Shown: positions 1 to 7,605 of the stretch, piece by piece
Layout: each line of letters begins with the position of its first letter
How positions within the stretch are numbered: position 1 is the stretch's first letter
Source of the DNA: Paenibacillus pinistramenti
GTDB lineage: Bacteria > Bacillota > Bacilli > Paenibacillales > Paenibacillaceae
Length of the DNA stretch: 64,000 nucleotides
Reading direction: 5' to 3'
NCBI RefSeq assembly: GCF_005869875.1
Contig: NZ_VAWG01000005.1
Location: forward strand, 124,001 to 188,000
The notes under the pieces: generated by a model
Told to the model about the DNA's origin: nothing
Seen by the model: only the letters and a program-made list of their open reading frames with translations
The model's database searches: none
Made by a program: the position numbers and the translations under genes

Positions 1-255
1 TACAGCGGCGTTTGGCAGCTGACTGCCCGGGATGACATGCTGCTGCGCAAGAGCGACGGACTGCTGCTCGTATATGATGAGGATGCGGGGGAAGCCAGCC
101 CGAAATTCATCAAGCAGAAAGCATTGAAGAAGCAGGAGAAGGAAGATTATCCGGTCCTCATCATCACTGCCGAAGACATTGAGAGTCTGGTGAATGAGAG
201 ACAGGCGGAGGGCTTTGAAGCCGGCGCTCCGGCAGACGATCCGTATGAGTGGTGA
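1..255 (+). CDS. 3' end of a conserved protein of unknown function (5' truncated)
   Basis: The reading frame is open from the first base of the window and stops at 253-255, so only the last 84 residues are present and the start lies outside. An internal ATG at 37 is not preceded by a convincing ribosome binding site. The visible part is soluble and charged, with a lysine-rich patch (KALKKQEKE) followed by a hydrophobic strand (VLIITAEDIESLV) and an acidic tail. I do not recognise the family and see no catalytic motif. A bidirectional terminator at 301-342 separates it from the convergent GDSL hydrolase gene, so it ends its own transcription unit. The frame is certain enough; the function is unknown. 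Confidence 0.6.
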   Translation, partial: YSGVWQLTARDDMLLRKSDGLLLVYDEDAGEASPKFIKQKALKKQEKEDYPVLIITAEDIESLVNERQAEGFEAGAPADDPYEW

Positions 256-300
256 TGACTGGCCGTGACCGGTCCTGGCCGGACATTGCCAGAGAACAAG

Positions 301-346
301 AAAGAACTAAAACATTCAGCGCTGCTGGTGTTTTAGTTCTTTCTTC
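301..346. terminator. Bidirectional rho-independent terminator
   Basis: A 14-bp arm at 301-314 (AAAGAACTAAAACA) is complementary to 329-342, with A-rich and T-rich flanks on both sides. It lies between two convergent genes and can stop both transcripts. Confidence 0.8.
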
Positions 347-381
347 TTTGTCTATCGTCCTAATAAAAAGACTGGCGGAAC

Positions 382-1122
382 TCAAGACGGCTGGGCCTGT
401 TTTCCGCCGAGCAGCAGGTACTCGTAGTGGTTCTTCAGAAACTCCAGCACCTTGTCGCAGATGATCCGGTGACCGTCCTTGTTGGGGTGGATGCCGTCCA
501 CACAAAGGTACTGGGTGAAATCGGGATGGGCGAGGAAGGCGCTGCGCACGTCGATCATCTTGGTCTTGGTCAGCTCGGCGACCTTCATAATGGTGGAGTT
601 GTACCGTTCCTGCCACCAGTAGATTTTGGTCACGCTGCCCAGCCACTTCAGAACGTTGCTCTCCGCGTCCGGATTGCTGCCGGTCACCCATTTGAAGTAA
701 TTATCCGCATTGAGCGGAGGAAGATTCATGAGAATCGGGGTGATCTGCTGGCTGCGCAGGTATTCGATCGTTTCGGTCAGCATCTTCTCAAACAGGTTAA
801 AATCCGTCTTCGGGCTGTGCTCGGCATCCGGATTCTCGGCAATGGCCTGCCAGTTGAAGTCGCAGTCGTTGCCCCCGTACTCAATCAGCACAATGCTTGG
901 TTTATCCTTTAAAATATCCTTCTTGAGGCTGGTGATGCCTTTCATCAGCGTATTGCCGAATCTGGCCGTATTCCGGACAGCCCCCCTTAATTTTTCCTGC
1001 AGCAGTGAGACATAATTCTCCTCAAGCACCACGTATTTGCTCCGGTCTTCATCGTAAACGACCCCTCTGGAAATGGAATCGCCGCTGATGATGTATTTTG
1101 GATCCTCCTGCATCGCTTTCAC
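382..1122 (-). CDS. SGNH/GDSL-type esterase or lipase family hydrolase
   Basis: This 246-residue protein carries the SGNH hydrolase blocks in order: GDSIS at residues 14-18 with the nucleophile Ser16, the block II Gly-Asn at 56-57, GGND at 83-86, and DGIHP with Asp219 and His222 completing the catalytic triad. Members hydrolyse esters of acyl chains or of acetylated carbohydrates; the substrate cannot be told from sequence. No signal peptide is visible, so it is probably cytoplasmic. It stands alone, convergent with the upstream fragment and divergent from the Gfo/Idh oxidoreductase gene, with a 220-bp gap that must hold both promoters. The N-terminal start at 1122 directly precedes the GDS block as in short family members. 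Confidence 0.85.
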   Translation of the reverse strand: MKAMQEDPKYIISGDSISRGVVYDEDRSKYVVLEENYVSLLQEKLRGAVRNTARFGNTLMKGITSLKKDILKDKPSIVLIEYGGNDCDFNWQAIAENPDAEHSPKTDFNLFEKMLTETIEYLRSQQITPILMNLPPLNADNYFKWVTGSNPDAESNVLKWLGSVTKIYWWQERYNSTIMKVAELTKTKMIDVRSAFLAHPDFTQYLCVDGIHPNKDGHRIICDKVLEFLKNHYEYLLLGGKQAQPS

Positions 1123-1251
1123 CCCTTTACTTTCGAATAATGATGTTATAATTCCGAAAAATGCCTTTGCCCTTATTGTAATCCTTGCGCAATTCCAAGA
1201 GCAAGCAGACGAAGCCGGGCGGAAGGGCTGAAAAGGATTTCATTTTGCAAA

Positions 1252-1280
1252 TTTAAAACGGCCTCATAAAATGATAGAAT
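1252..1280 (+). promoter_or_regulatory. Possible sigma-A promoter of the oxidoreductase gene
   Basis: TTTAAA at 1252-1257 and TAGAAT at 1275-1280 are separated by 17 bp. The -10 is good (5 of 6) but the -35 is weak. Confidence 0.35.
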
Positions 1281-1292
1281 AGTAGCGGTTAC

Positions 1293-1307
1293 ATGAAATC
1301 GATTTAG
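1293..1307 (+). promoter_or_regulatory. cre-like CcpA site
   Basis: ATGAAATCGATTTAG matches 13 of 15 positions of the CcpA consensus WTGNAANCGNWNNCW. It sits just downstream of the predicted -10, where CcpA would act as a repressor. It closely resembles the better site in the beta-glucosidase promoter at 34999-35013. Confidence 0.35.
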
Positions 1308-1342
1308 CGGAAGGCCTAATCCTATAATCAGGAGGTATTCGG

Positions 1343-2344
1343 ATGGAACAAAGAAAGGTGAGATGGGGCATCCTCAGCACAGGCTGGATTGCCGAGCAGT
1401 TTGTTAAGGATTTGGCGCATGTTTCAAACGGTGAATGTGTGGCGGTCGGCTCCCGTACGAAGGAGAGCGCATCAGCATTCGCTCAGAAGCACGGCATCCC
1501 GCGCGCCTACGGCAGCTATGAGGAGCTGGCGCAGGACCCTGATGTGGACGTCATTTACATAGGTACACCGCATCCTTATCATAAGGAAAATACGTTAACC
1601 TGCCTGCGTGCAGGCAAAGCGGTGCTGTGCGAGAAGCCGTTTACGATCAACAGCGGCGAGCTGCAGGAAATGGCCGATCTGGCCAGGGAGAAGGGCCTGT
1701 TCCTGATGGAGGCCATGTGGACACGCTTCCTGCCGCCGATCCGGAAGGTCAGAGAATGGATTGCTGAAGGGCGGATCGGCGACGTCAAGCTCGTCCGGGC
1801 CGAGTTCGGCTTCAAGACCGACTGGAATCCGCAGCACCGTCTGCTCGATCTGAAGCTTGGCGGCGGGGCGCTGCTGGATGCGGGCATCTATCCGGTGTCT
1901 TTTGCCTCGATGGTGCTGGGGCCTTCGCCTGAACAGGTGCACAGCACCGCCCATATCGGCGAAACCGGAGTGGATGAGCACTTCTCGATCCTGCTTGATT
2001 ACGGCGGCGGCAAGTCCGCGCTGCTCAGTGGCGCTGTTCGTGTCGATATGCCGAATGAAGCCATCATTTACGGGTCGGAAGGGTATATCCGCATTCCTTC
2101 TTTCCTGAACAGCAAAGAGGCGGTCCTCTACGTGAACGGTGAAGAAGCGGAGAAGTTTGAGGATAACCGCGAAAGCCTGGGCTACAATTTCGAGGCCGAG
2201 GCGGTCGGCGAATATTTGCTGGCAGGCAAGCAGGACAGCAGCGTTATTTCCCTGGATGAGTCGCTGAAGCTGATGCAGCTGCTGGACCAGATCCGCGGCC
2301 AGTGGGGCATTAAATACCCTGGGGAATCATTTTTGACCAGTTAG
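1343..2344 (+). CDS. Gfo/Idh/MocA family NAD(P)-dependent oxidoreductase
   Basis: A 333-residue protein with an N-terminal Rossmann fold (WGILSTGWIAEQF, residues about 8-20) and the family's CEKPF motif near residue 96, where the lysine takes part in catalysis. The C-terminal half is the alpha/beta substrate domain. Enzymes of this family oxidise or reduce sugars, inositols or trans-dihydrodiols; the exact substrate is not clear. The ATG at 1343 follows a perfect GGAGGT at 1331-1336. It is followed after 16 bp by an isochorismatase-like gene, so the two are likely one operon. A cre-like site upstream suggests carbon catabolite control, in line with a role in sugar use. Confidence 0.9.
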   Translation: MEQRKVRWGILSTGWIAEQFVKDLAHVSNGECVAVGSRTKESASAFAQKHGIPRAYGSYEELAQDPDVDVIYIGTPHPYHKENTLTCLRAGKAVLCEKPFTINSGELQEMADLAREKGLFLMEAMWTRFLPPIRKVREWIAEGRIGDVKLVRAEFGFKTDWNPQHRLLDLKLGGGALLDAGIYPVSFASMVLGPSPEQVHSTAHIGETGVDEHFSILLDYGGGKSALLSGAVRVDMPNEAIIYGSEGYIRIPSFLNSKEAVLYVNGEEAEKFEDNRESLGYNFEAEAVGEYLLAGKQDSSVISLDESLKLMQLLDQIRGQWGIKYPGESFLTS

Positions 2345-2360
2345 GACAGGAGGAAGGCTA

Positions 2361-2927
2361 ATGAATGAGCTTCAGCTGGATTTTAACAAAACGGCGCTCG
2401 TGGTCATTGACCTGCAGAAGGGCATTATCCGGATGGCCGACGGGCAGGAGGCTGTCAATAATGCGGAGAAGCTGGTGAAGCTGTTCCGTAATAATAACGG
2501 CTTTATCGCATTCGTCCACGTGGCCTTTCACGACGGCAAAGACATGCTCCAGCCTTTAACGGATCAGCCTCCGGCACCCGCAGGCGAAATCCCGGCAGAC
2601 TGGGCTGAATTCGCCGATGAGCTTGAGGTTGGAGCCGGCGATTATGTGGCAACCAAGCGCCAGTGGGGCGCATTCTACGGAACGGACCTGGACATTCAGC
2701 TCCGCCGCCGCGGAATTGACACGATCGTGCTGTGCGGCCTCGTTACCAACATTGGCGTAGAGGGCACGGCAAGGGAAGCTTTCCAGCACGGCTACAACCA
2801 GATCTTTGTGACCGATGCCATGAAGACTTACAGCCAGGAGCAGCACGATGCCTCTGTCAAATACATTTTCCCGCGCATCGGAAAAGTCAGAACGACTGCG
2901 GAATTTCTGGCACAGGTGCAGAAGTAA
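2361..2927 (+). CDS. Isochorismatase-family cysteine hydrolase
   Basis: This 188-residue protein has the family triad: Asp17 in VVIDLQKG, Lys99 in ATKRQWGAF, and the nucleophile Cys125 in VLCGLVTNIGVEGTA. The last stretch also contains the cis-peptide region typical of the fold. Family members hydrolyse isochorismate, nicotinamide or N-carbamoyl compounds; nothing here fixes the substrate, and isochorismate itself is unlikely without siderophore genes nearby. It follows the Gfo/Idh gene by 16 bp with AGGAGG just upstream and ends before a terminator, so the two genes probably form a two-gene operon. No signal peptide. Confidence 0.88.
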   Translation: MNELQLDFNKTALVVIDLQKGIIRMADGQEAVNNAEKLVKLFRNNNGFIAFVHVAFHDGKDMLQPLTDQPPAPAGEIPADWAEFADELEVGAGDYVATKRQWGAFYGTDLDIQLRRRGIDTIVLCGLVTNIGVEGTAREAFQHGYNQIFVTDAMKTYSQEQHDASVKYIFPRIGKVRTTAEFLAQVQK

Positions 2928-2979
2928 GGAGCGGCTGCATGAGCTGGAGCTAGAGCCAGCTCCGCAGCCTTCAGAAAAC

Positions 2980-3030
2980 AAAGAGGCCGGTCCATCCGCC
3001 ATGACGGCGAGCTGGAGCTCCGGCCTCTTT
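2980..3030. terminator. Terminator after the isochorismatase gene
   Basis: AAAGAGGCCGG at 2980-2990 pairs with CCGGCCTCTTT at 3020-3030 across a 29-nt loop. A short second hairpin (GAGCTGG...CCAGCTC) lies at 2941-2962. Confidence 0.65.
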
Positions 3031-3052
3031 ACTATGGGCAGTACGATCATCC

Positions 3053-3128
3053 TCTGTGCACTGTGCTCTGTGGTCTGTGGTCTGTGGTCTGTACTGTGTG
3101 CTGTGTGCTGTGTGCTGTTTGCTGTAAG
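3053..3128. repeat. Low-complexity TGTGSTCTG/TGTGCTG tandem tract
   Basis: About 75 bp of degenerate 7-8 bp units (TCTGTGG, then TGTGCTG) fill the gap between two convergent genes. No protein or hairpin is apparent; it looks like slippage-derived DNA. Confidence 0.7.
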
Positions 3129-3139
3129 CTCAGCCCGCG

Positions 3140-3661
3140 CTAAGCTCTGCGGGGAGCAAACCCTTCCTCTGCCAGGTACTCCCCGGCTTCTTCGCGGGTT
3201 TCAAAGGCCATGTCCAGATTGTCCCCGGAATAGACATACCAGAGGTCGTCTTCGTATTTCAGCGTGAGGGTCTGCCCCTCGGCATTGGTCCAAACCCCGC
3301 CTGAGGTCTGAGGGCTGGCGGCCTTGGATACCTGCGCGGGCGCTTCACTGGATAAAGCGGCTTCCCCGGTGCTCAGGTCTCCGTTGCCGGACAGGGAACG
3401 GATGGACCGCTCCACCAGATCACGAAGAGCTTCCGCAGAGTAGTCGCGGATATTGACGAAGCCCTTCTCATCGGTTTCACAGCCCTCCAGCAGCCCGGCG
3501 TACACAAAGGCGTTGCCGTTCGGATGCAGGTGATAGACGACCGTCTTCTTGTCGTAAATGCTTTGCTCGTAGTGAAAGTTAACCCGCTTGAGAGAGACGT
3601 CCCGGCGCTCCAGCTGCGGGAAGGATTCCAGAATTTCAAGCTTCTGTTCAAATGTTAGCAT
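3140..3661 (-). CDS. Conserved protein of unknown function
   Basis: A 173-residue soluble protein. The N-terminal part (about 1-90) has regular predicted secondary structure, including VVYHLHPNGNAFVYAG. A Ser/Ala-rich linker (about 95-120) leads to a C-terminal part (about 122-173) with a beta-rich segment, LTLKYEDDLWYVYSG, and an acidic end. I do not recognise a named family; the architecture suggests two small domains joined by a flexible linker. The start at 3661 has only a weak AAAGG 13 bp upstream. It stands alone, with the divergent or tandem neighbours separated by short gaps. The composition resembles its neighbours, so no sign of transfer. Confidence 0.65.
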   Translation of the reverse strand: MLTFEQKLEILESFPQLERRDVSLKRVNFHYEQSIYDKKTVVYHLHPNGNAFVYAGLLEGCETDEKGFVNIRDYSAEALRDLVERSIRSLSGNGDLSTGEAALSSEAPAQVSKAASPQTSGGVWTNAEGQTLTLKYEDDLWYVYSGDNLDMAFETREEAGEYLAEEGFAPRRA

Positions 3662-3704
3662 GGTATAGTCCAGCCTTTCAGGGTCTAAACGGATTTATTT
3701 GTGA

Positions 3705-4181
3705 TTATAACACAGCTGTCCCTTTCCCGGAGAATTCAGCAGGAGGAGCGGTGATCATCCTGCTCACCAGTCTGCCTACCAGCTGCGGCAGGAAGAAGTT
3801 CAGGATCAGCACGATGACGAAGGCTACCCTCCAGGCTCCGACCCAGTGGCTGGCGAAATCCGGAATGAATCCGCGGGTATTGAACAGAGTCAGCGAGAAA
3901 GAAAGGACCAGCGTCATGACCAGCGCCATCAGGACAGCCTGGGCATACAGCTGGAATTTGCCGAATTTTTGAGCGACCCCCCGCACTCTCGCCGGCAGAA
4001 AGAAGTTGAGGACAAACGCAATAAGAAACGCGATCCCCCAGTCCTTCATCCAGGCCGCCATAAAGGCAGGAATAAACCCGCCTGCAAGCACATACGTCAT
4101 AATGCCGGACATCATAAAGGTCATAATCACCGACATGACGAACACAAAGGCCAGCTGCCTGTATTTAGGCTGAATTTTCAT
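3705..4181 (-). CDS. DUF2798-type membrane protein, tandem duplicate
   Basis: The 158-residue protein consists of two repeats of about 75 residues, each with two membrane segments: residues 8-31 and 46-66, then 79-99 and 115-136. Each repeat shows the pattern MS/SF..M....GFIP.F...W...W..AF....LNFFLP, which is the DUF2798 signature. Its role is unknown. It is transcribed divergently from the MarR regulator gene, with a 174-bp gap, so it could be a second target of that regulator. AGGAG lies about 16 bp upstream of the ATG at 4181. The four-helix duplicated form is known in this family. Confidence 0.75.
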   Translation of the reverse strand: MKIQPKYRQLAFVFVMSVIMTFMMSGIMTYVLAGGFIPAFMAAWMKDWGIAFLIAFVLNFFLPARVRGVAQKFGKFQLYAQAVLMALVMTLVLSFSLTLFNTRGFIPDFASHWVGAWRVAFVIVLILNFFLPQLVGRLVSRMITAPPAEFSGKGTAVL

Positions 4182-4279
4182 TGTTGTACAGCACTCCTAT
4201 CCACTTTTATTTCTATTTTTAAATACTTTATGCAAAGAGTATACGGGGATTCCCTATTAAAACCAAGCCGCATTCGGAT

Positions 4280-4308
4280 TTGACACCCGATCAAATTAAA
4301 GTTATTCT
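4280..4308 (+). promoter_or_regulatory. Probable sigma-A promoter of the MarR gene
   Basis: A perfect TTGACA at 4280-4285 is followed after 17 bp by TATTCT at 4303-4308, about 45 bp before the start codon. Confidence 0.5.
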
Positions 4309-4355
4309 TAGTTTCGGAGATAATAGGCTATGCTAGTATTTTGAGGAGGGGCGTT

Positions 4356-4787
4356 ATGCCGCTTGATCAGGAGAACGGTGCAATCGGATACCTGCTGTCC
4401 AGAACTTACTTTGTCCATAAGAAGAGAACCACCGATATGCTGAGCGAATACGGGATTACGCCGGAGCAGTTCGGGATTCTGGATCAGCTGTACAAACATG
4501 AAGGAATTACCCAGAAGACGCTGGCCGAGCTGCACGGCAAGGATCAGACGAGTGTTGGCAAAACGCTTGAACGGCTGGAGAACAAGAATCTTGTCCACCG
4601 CAAGACCGACCCGGCCGACCGCCGAGCGATCCTGCTGACTCTTTCCGAGGAGGGAAGAGAGCTCTACAAGCAGGTGCTTCCCCTCATGGACGATCTTCAT
4701 CAATATTTAAGCCGTTTGATTACGCCGGAGGGAGTGAATGAGCTCGCCAGGCTGCTGAATATCATTTATAAGGATCTATCCAGCTGA
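4356..4787 (+). CDS. MarR-family transcriptional regulator
   Basis: A 143-residue winged-helix protein. Residues about 34-95 hold the MarR DNA-binding core (ITPEQFGILDQL, ITQKTLAELHGKDQTSVGKTLERLE) and the wing with the hallmark DPADRRAILLTLSEEG. The ATG at 4356 is preferred over an in-frame TTG at 4341 because GAGGAGG at 4343-4349 is then correctly spaced. Such regulators usually repress adjacent efflux or stress genes and respond to small phenolic or other hydrophobic ligands. Its neighbours are a divergent DUF2798 membrane protein and a downstream ABC-2-type permease, which are its most likely targets. A terminator overlaps its stop codon. Confidence 0.9.
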   Translation: MPLDQENGAIGYLLSRTYFVHKKRTTDMLSEYGITPEQFGILDQLYKHEGITQKTLAELHGKDQTSVGKTLERLENKNLVHRKTDPADRRAILLTLSEEGRELYKQVLPLMDDLHQYLSRLITPEGVNELARLLNIIYKDLSS

Positions 4788-4807
4788 GGCATCAGCTGCC
4801 TTTTTTT
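4781..4807 (+). terminator. Terminator overlapping the MarR stop codon
   Basis: CAGCTGA at 4781-4787 pairs with TCAGCTG at 4792-4798, followed by seven T. The left arm contains the TGA stop. Confidence 0.75.
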
Positions 4808-4824
4808 GCTCGAATACCTGCATA

Positions 4825-4869
4825 GCCGATTATCTGCCAGCCAATTATCTTCTAGGCAATTATTAAATT
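4825..4869 (+). repeat. Three 15-bp direct repeats upstream of the permease
   Basis: GCCGATTATCTGCCA at 4825, GCCAATTATCTTCTA at 4840 and GGCAATTATTAAATT at 4855 are in exact 15-bp register. They lie between the marR terminator and the permease gene. They may be regulator-binding sites; the period is not a whole number of helical turns. Confidence 0.5.
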
Positions 4870-4902
4870 TAGAGAGATTTCAGGGGAGAGAGGAAGAAAG
4901 AA

Positions 4903-6000
4903 ATGAATGTTTTTACTGTTGTAAAAGATTTTTTCAAGATTATGCAGACCAAGATTGGCCTGGTATTCGCTTTTATTGTTCCATTGTTGTTCACGATTAT
5001 CTGGATGACAGGGTATGACGGCGCTACAGGCCGCCTGGATCAGCTGCGCATCGGGATCGTAAATGCGGACGGCAGCCAGGGCCAGGCTATTGCGGAGGGT
5101 ATCGGACAGTCCGTGCCTTACAAGAGTGTGAACTATGCCTCGCTGGAGGAAGCCCGCCAGGAAATGAACGACGGCCAGGTGTCGATGGTCATTTCCATTC
5201 CGGAGAATTTTACGGCAGATGCGAAGAGCGGAGAAGGGAAGCTGACGTATTACATCAACCAGGCGGCTTCGGAAATCGCGACCTCCATTATGGAGAAGTC
5301 GGCGGAGCAGATCTCGGCTAGTGTGGGCACAAACGTGTTCAAGGACGTTCACCAGGACGCGGTAACTGCCGACGTGGTCAAGACCAACGGAATCTCCAAC
5401 TTTGCGGTCAGCATGCTGCCGATGATCTTAGGATTTATCACCTACATCGGTGTCATGACGATGAATATTCAGCTGAATCTGGTCTCCATGATGCTGAAGC
5501 GCAAATACGGCAAATGGCAGATCTTCTGGGCAAGACAGGTTATCCTGCTGGGCGTAGCCCTTGCTGCACCTCTGGTGGTGACTGGCGTAGCGATGCTCTT
5601 TGCTGATCCTGCGTCCTCCTTCTGGGCGATGTGGGGCTACCATATCCTGGTGTACCTGGCCTGCATCTGCCTGACCCAGATGACCTTTGCTTTGTTCGGG
5701 GGACTCGGTGCGCTGGTCAATGTCGCGCTGATTCCATTCCAGCTCATGACGGCCGGCAACATTCTGCCAGCAGCGATGCTGACGCCGTTCTACCGGCATA
5801 TCGGCGATTTCCTGCCAGCCTCAAACGGGGTGAGAGGTTATCTCCGCCTGATCTACAGCGGTGCTGACGTATCAGTCTATGTTCTGCATCTGCTCCTGAT
5901 CGCCGTGGTAACCTGGGGAATCACCTTCCTGCGGACAGCGCTGGATAAGCAGCAGGCACAGCCTGTCGCTTCACAGGGCAAACCGGCATCCGCCCACTAA
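4903..6000 (+). CDS. YhgE/Pip- or ABC-2-type membrane permease
   Basis: A 365-residue integral membrane protein: one N-terminal membrane segment (about 19-36), an extracytoplasmic domain (about 40-165) containing the short motif SMVISIPENFTAD, then about five C-terminal membrane helices (170-350). This is the layout of ABC-2 permeases and YhgE/Pip-like proteins, which lack their own ATPase and are linked to export of drugs or secreted substrates. The extracellular domain is much smaller than in the classical YhgE protein. No ATP-binding gene is adjacent. It follows a MarR gene, which supports an efflux role under MarR control. The gene encoded at 63444 belongs to the same broad family. Confidence 0.8.
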   Translation: MNVFTVVKDFFKIMQTKIGLVFAFIVPLLFTIIWMTGYDGATGRLDQLRIGIVNADGSQGQAIAEGIGQSVPYKSVNYASLEEARQEMNDGQVSMVISIPENFTADAKSGEGKLTYYINQAASEIATSIMEKSAEQISASVGTNVFKDVHQDAVTADVVKTNGISNFAVSMLPMILGFITYIGVMTMNIQLNLVSMMLKRKYGKWQIFWARQVILLGVALAAPLVVTGVAMLFADPASSFWAMWGYHILVYLACICLTQMTFALFGGLGALVNVALIPFQLMTAGNILPAAMLTPFYRHIGDFLPASNGVRGYLRLIYSGADVSVYVLHLLLIAVVTWGITFLRTALDKQQAQPVASQGKPASAH

Positions 6001-6044
6001 GCCCATCCACTAAGCGAATCAGAATCCGGTTATAGCAAAAATAA

Positions 6045-6083
6045 AACCAGCCCTCCGCATGCGCGGGGGGCTGGTTCAATTTT
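6045..6083 (+). terminator. Terminator after the permease gene
   Basis: AACCAGCC...GGCTGGTT (6045-6052 with 6069-6076) encloses a GC-rich inner stem and is followed by CAATTTTT. Confidence 0.8.
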
Positions 6084-6128
6084 TACTGACTTCATAATTT
6101 ACGCCGGGCTTATATTCCGCCTTAGTTC

Positions 6129-7400
6129 TCAGAACATGCTCATAAAGCCGCCGAACAAGGCGCGGACAGCGCTGAGCAGCGTCGAATAAAGCGTCGTGTA
6201 AATGAGATAGAACGTGACGGCGTTTACGACGAACAGGCTGTACAGGCCATCCAGTCTGCCGATGGACAGTCTGGATAACGGATGGGCAAGCAGCACGACA
6301 TTAACGGCCAGAATGATGAAGAGGATAGCAAGCAGCAGCAGGATATAGGACAATCCGAACAGCGTGAGCAGCACGCTTAAATCGGCCAGCAGCAGGGCGG
6401 CTGCAGCAGGCGCCAGAAGCGCTCCAAACTGCGAGACGGACAGCCTCCAGCTGCTCTGCACCCGGGTCAGCTTCAGCAGACCGGCGGTAAGAAAGCCGGC
6501 GGCTGCCAGGGTGAGCGCCATCAGGAACAGCGGCTTGATAAATAACGTGCCAAAAGAAATATGCAGCGGGGCCAGCCGGATAACAAAGAACAATGCCGAT
6601 AAGACCGCGATGGCGATCATGTTGATTACCCCGTGCAGCAGGTGGGCTTCGCTGACATTCAAAGCGTTCTGATGCGGTTTGGCCAGAATACCCAGGAAGT
6701 CATTCAGATATTGTCTGCTTGCGTCTGCAGCCTGCTGCACGCGCTCATTGCCTGCCCGGCTGCTGCCGGTTCCGGCCGGCAGACCGTCATGCGAATAACC
6801 CGCGGGCTGGATATAGCCTGCCGGCTCTGCAGGTGGACTTAAGTGCGGCCCGGGCTGCTGTCCGGATACGCTTGGAAAAACATAATGATCCCGGTTCTGC
6901 ATGGACCGGACCGGTTCGGAAGGAATCAGCTCAGCATGGATGGGCTCCGAAGGAGCCTGCTCCGGTCGGCTTAAATCCGAACGGCTTTGCTCCGAACGGG
7001 CCTGCCCCGTATGGAACTCTTCCGTATGGAACTCCTCCGTATGGAACTCCTCCGTATGGAACTCTTCCGTATGGAACTCCTCTGTATGGAACTCCTCAGA
7101 TGGAGTCAGCTCCCCGGCAGCCGGGTTCTCTCTTAACTGCTTATGTATGTTTTGCAGAGGATGAAACTCCTGGGCAGCGGAATCTGCCGGACTGCTGTGA
7201 CCGTCTGAACGGCTTGGCTCCCTAAGTTCGGCTGGACTGCTCTGCCCGGCAGGACTGCCGCTGCTGATACTGGTGTTGGTGCTGGTGTTGTTATCTTGAA
7301 GTCTGTCTGCTGCTGGTGCTTTACGTGTGTCTTCCTTCCACTCTTGCTCATTACCGCCGCTTGCGGTGCCTGGCCTAAAACGCTCGTCTGAATTTTCCAA
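6129..7400 (-). CDS. Membrane protein with long disordered N-terminus and EEFHT tandem repeats
   Basis: A 423-residue protein of unknown function. Residues 1-240 are low-complexity, rich in Ser, Pro, Gln and Glu, and contain six perfect EEFHT pentapeptides at 102-131, followed by looser SEQSRSD/PSEP repeats to about 170. Residues 245-423 form a membrane domain with about five hydrophobic helices (roughly 256-276, 285-310, 325-345, 350-372, 385-410). The membrane part resembles Yip1-like or zinc-ribbon-linked membrane domains of Bacillota, but I cannot assign it. It stands alone and divergent from the HAD hydrolase gene. The 15-bp DNA repeats that encode the pentapeptides should make the copy number unstable. 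Confidence 0.65.
   Translation of the reverse strand: MENSDERFRPGTASGGNEQEWKEDTRKAPAADRLQDNNTSTNTSISSGSPAGQSSPAELREPSRSDGHSSPADSAAQEFHPLQNIHKQLRENPAAGELTPSEEFHTEEFHTEEFHTEEFHTEEFHTEEFHTGQARSEQSRSDLSRPEQAPSEPIHAELIPSEPVRSMQNRDHYVFPSVSGQQPGPHLSPPAEPAGYIQPAGYSHDGLPAGTGSSRAGNERVQQAADASRQYLNDFLGILAKPHQNALNVSEAHLLHGVINMIAIAVLSALFFVIRLAPLHISFGTLFIKPLFLMALTLAAAGFLTAGLLKLTRVQSSWRLSVSQFGALLAPAAAALLLADLSVLLTLFGLSYILLLLAILFIILAVNVVLLAHPLSRLSIGRLDGLYSLFVVNAVTFYLIYTTLYSTLLSAVRALFGGFMSMF
7006..7097 (-). repeat. Six 15-bp tandem repeats inside a coding region
   Basis: Near-identical units (TCCGTATGGAACTCC on the plus strand) occur at 7006, 7021, 7036, 7051, 7066 and 7081. They encode EEFHT x6 on the minus strand. 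Since 15 is a multiple of three, copy-number changes keep the frame. Confidence 0.95.
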
Positions 7401-7605
7401 TTCATCTCCTCCTAATTAGTCTGCAATAATACTGCGTCTATCCTACATACTAAAGAGTTTGGCTCTTTTTGTACACCGGCAGGGTGAAAATTATACGGAA
7501 AACCAGCTGGAAATTCCGCTGCACTATAACCCGTGTTATACTTGGGTTTAATGGATTTCGGTTAGATAGACACAGCAAAATAATCAGAAAGGACAGACCA
7601 TTTCA

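Noticed and set aside
2761..3050. Minus-strand frames over the isochorismatase gene
   Set aside because: They have no ribosome binding site and the plus-strand gene explains the region.
7006..7097. CRISPR-like repeat array
   Set aside because: The six units are contiguous without spacers and encode a pentapeptide repeat; no cas genes are present.
6719..7225. Proline/tyrosine-rich plus-strand frame with YGTPP repeats
   Set aside because: It is the shadow of the EEFHT repeats of the minus-strand membrane protein; it has no ribosome binding site and no family.
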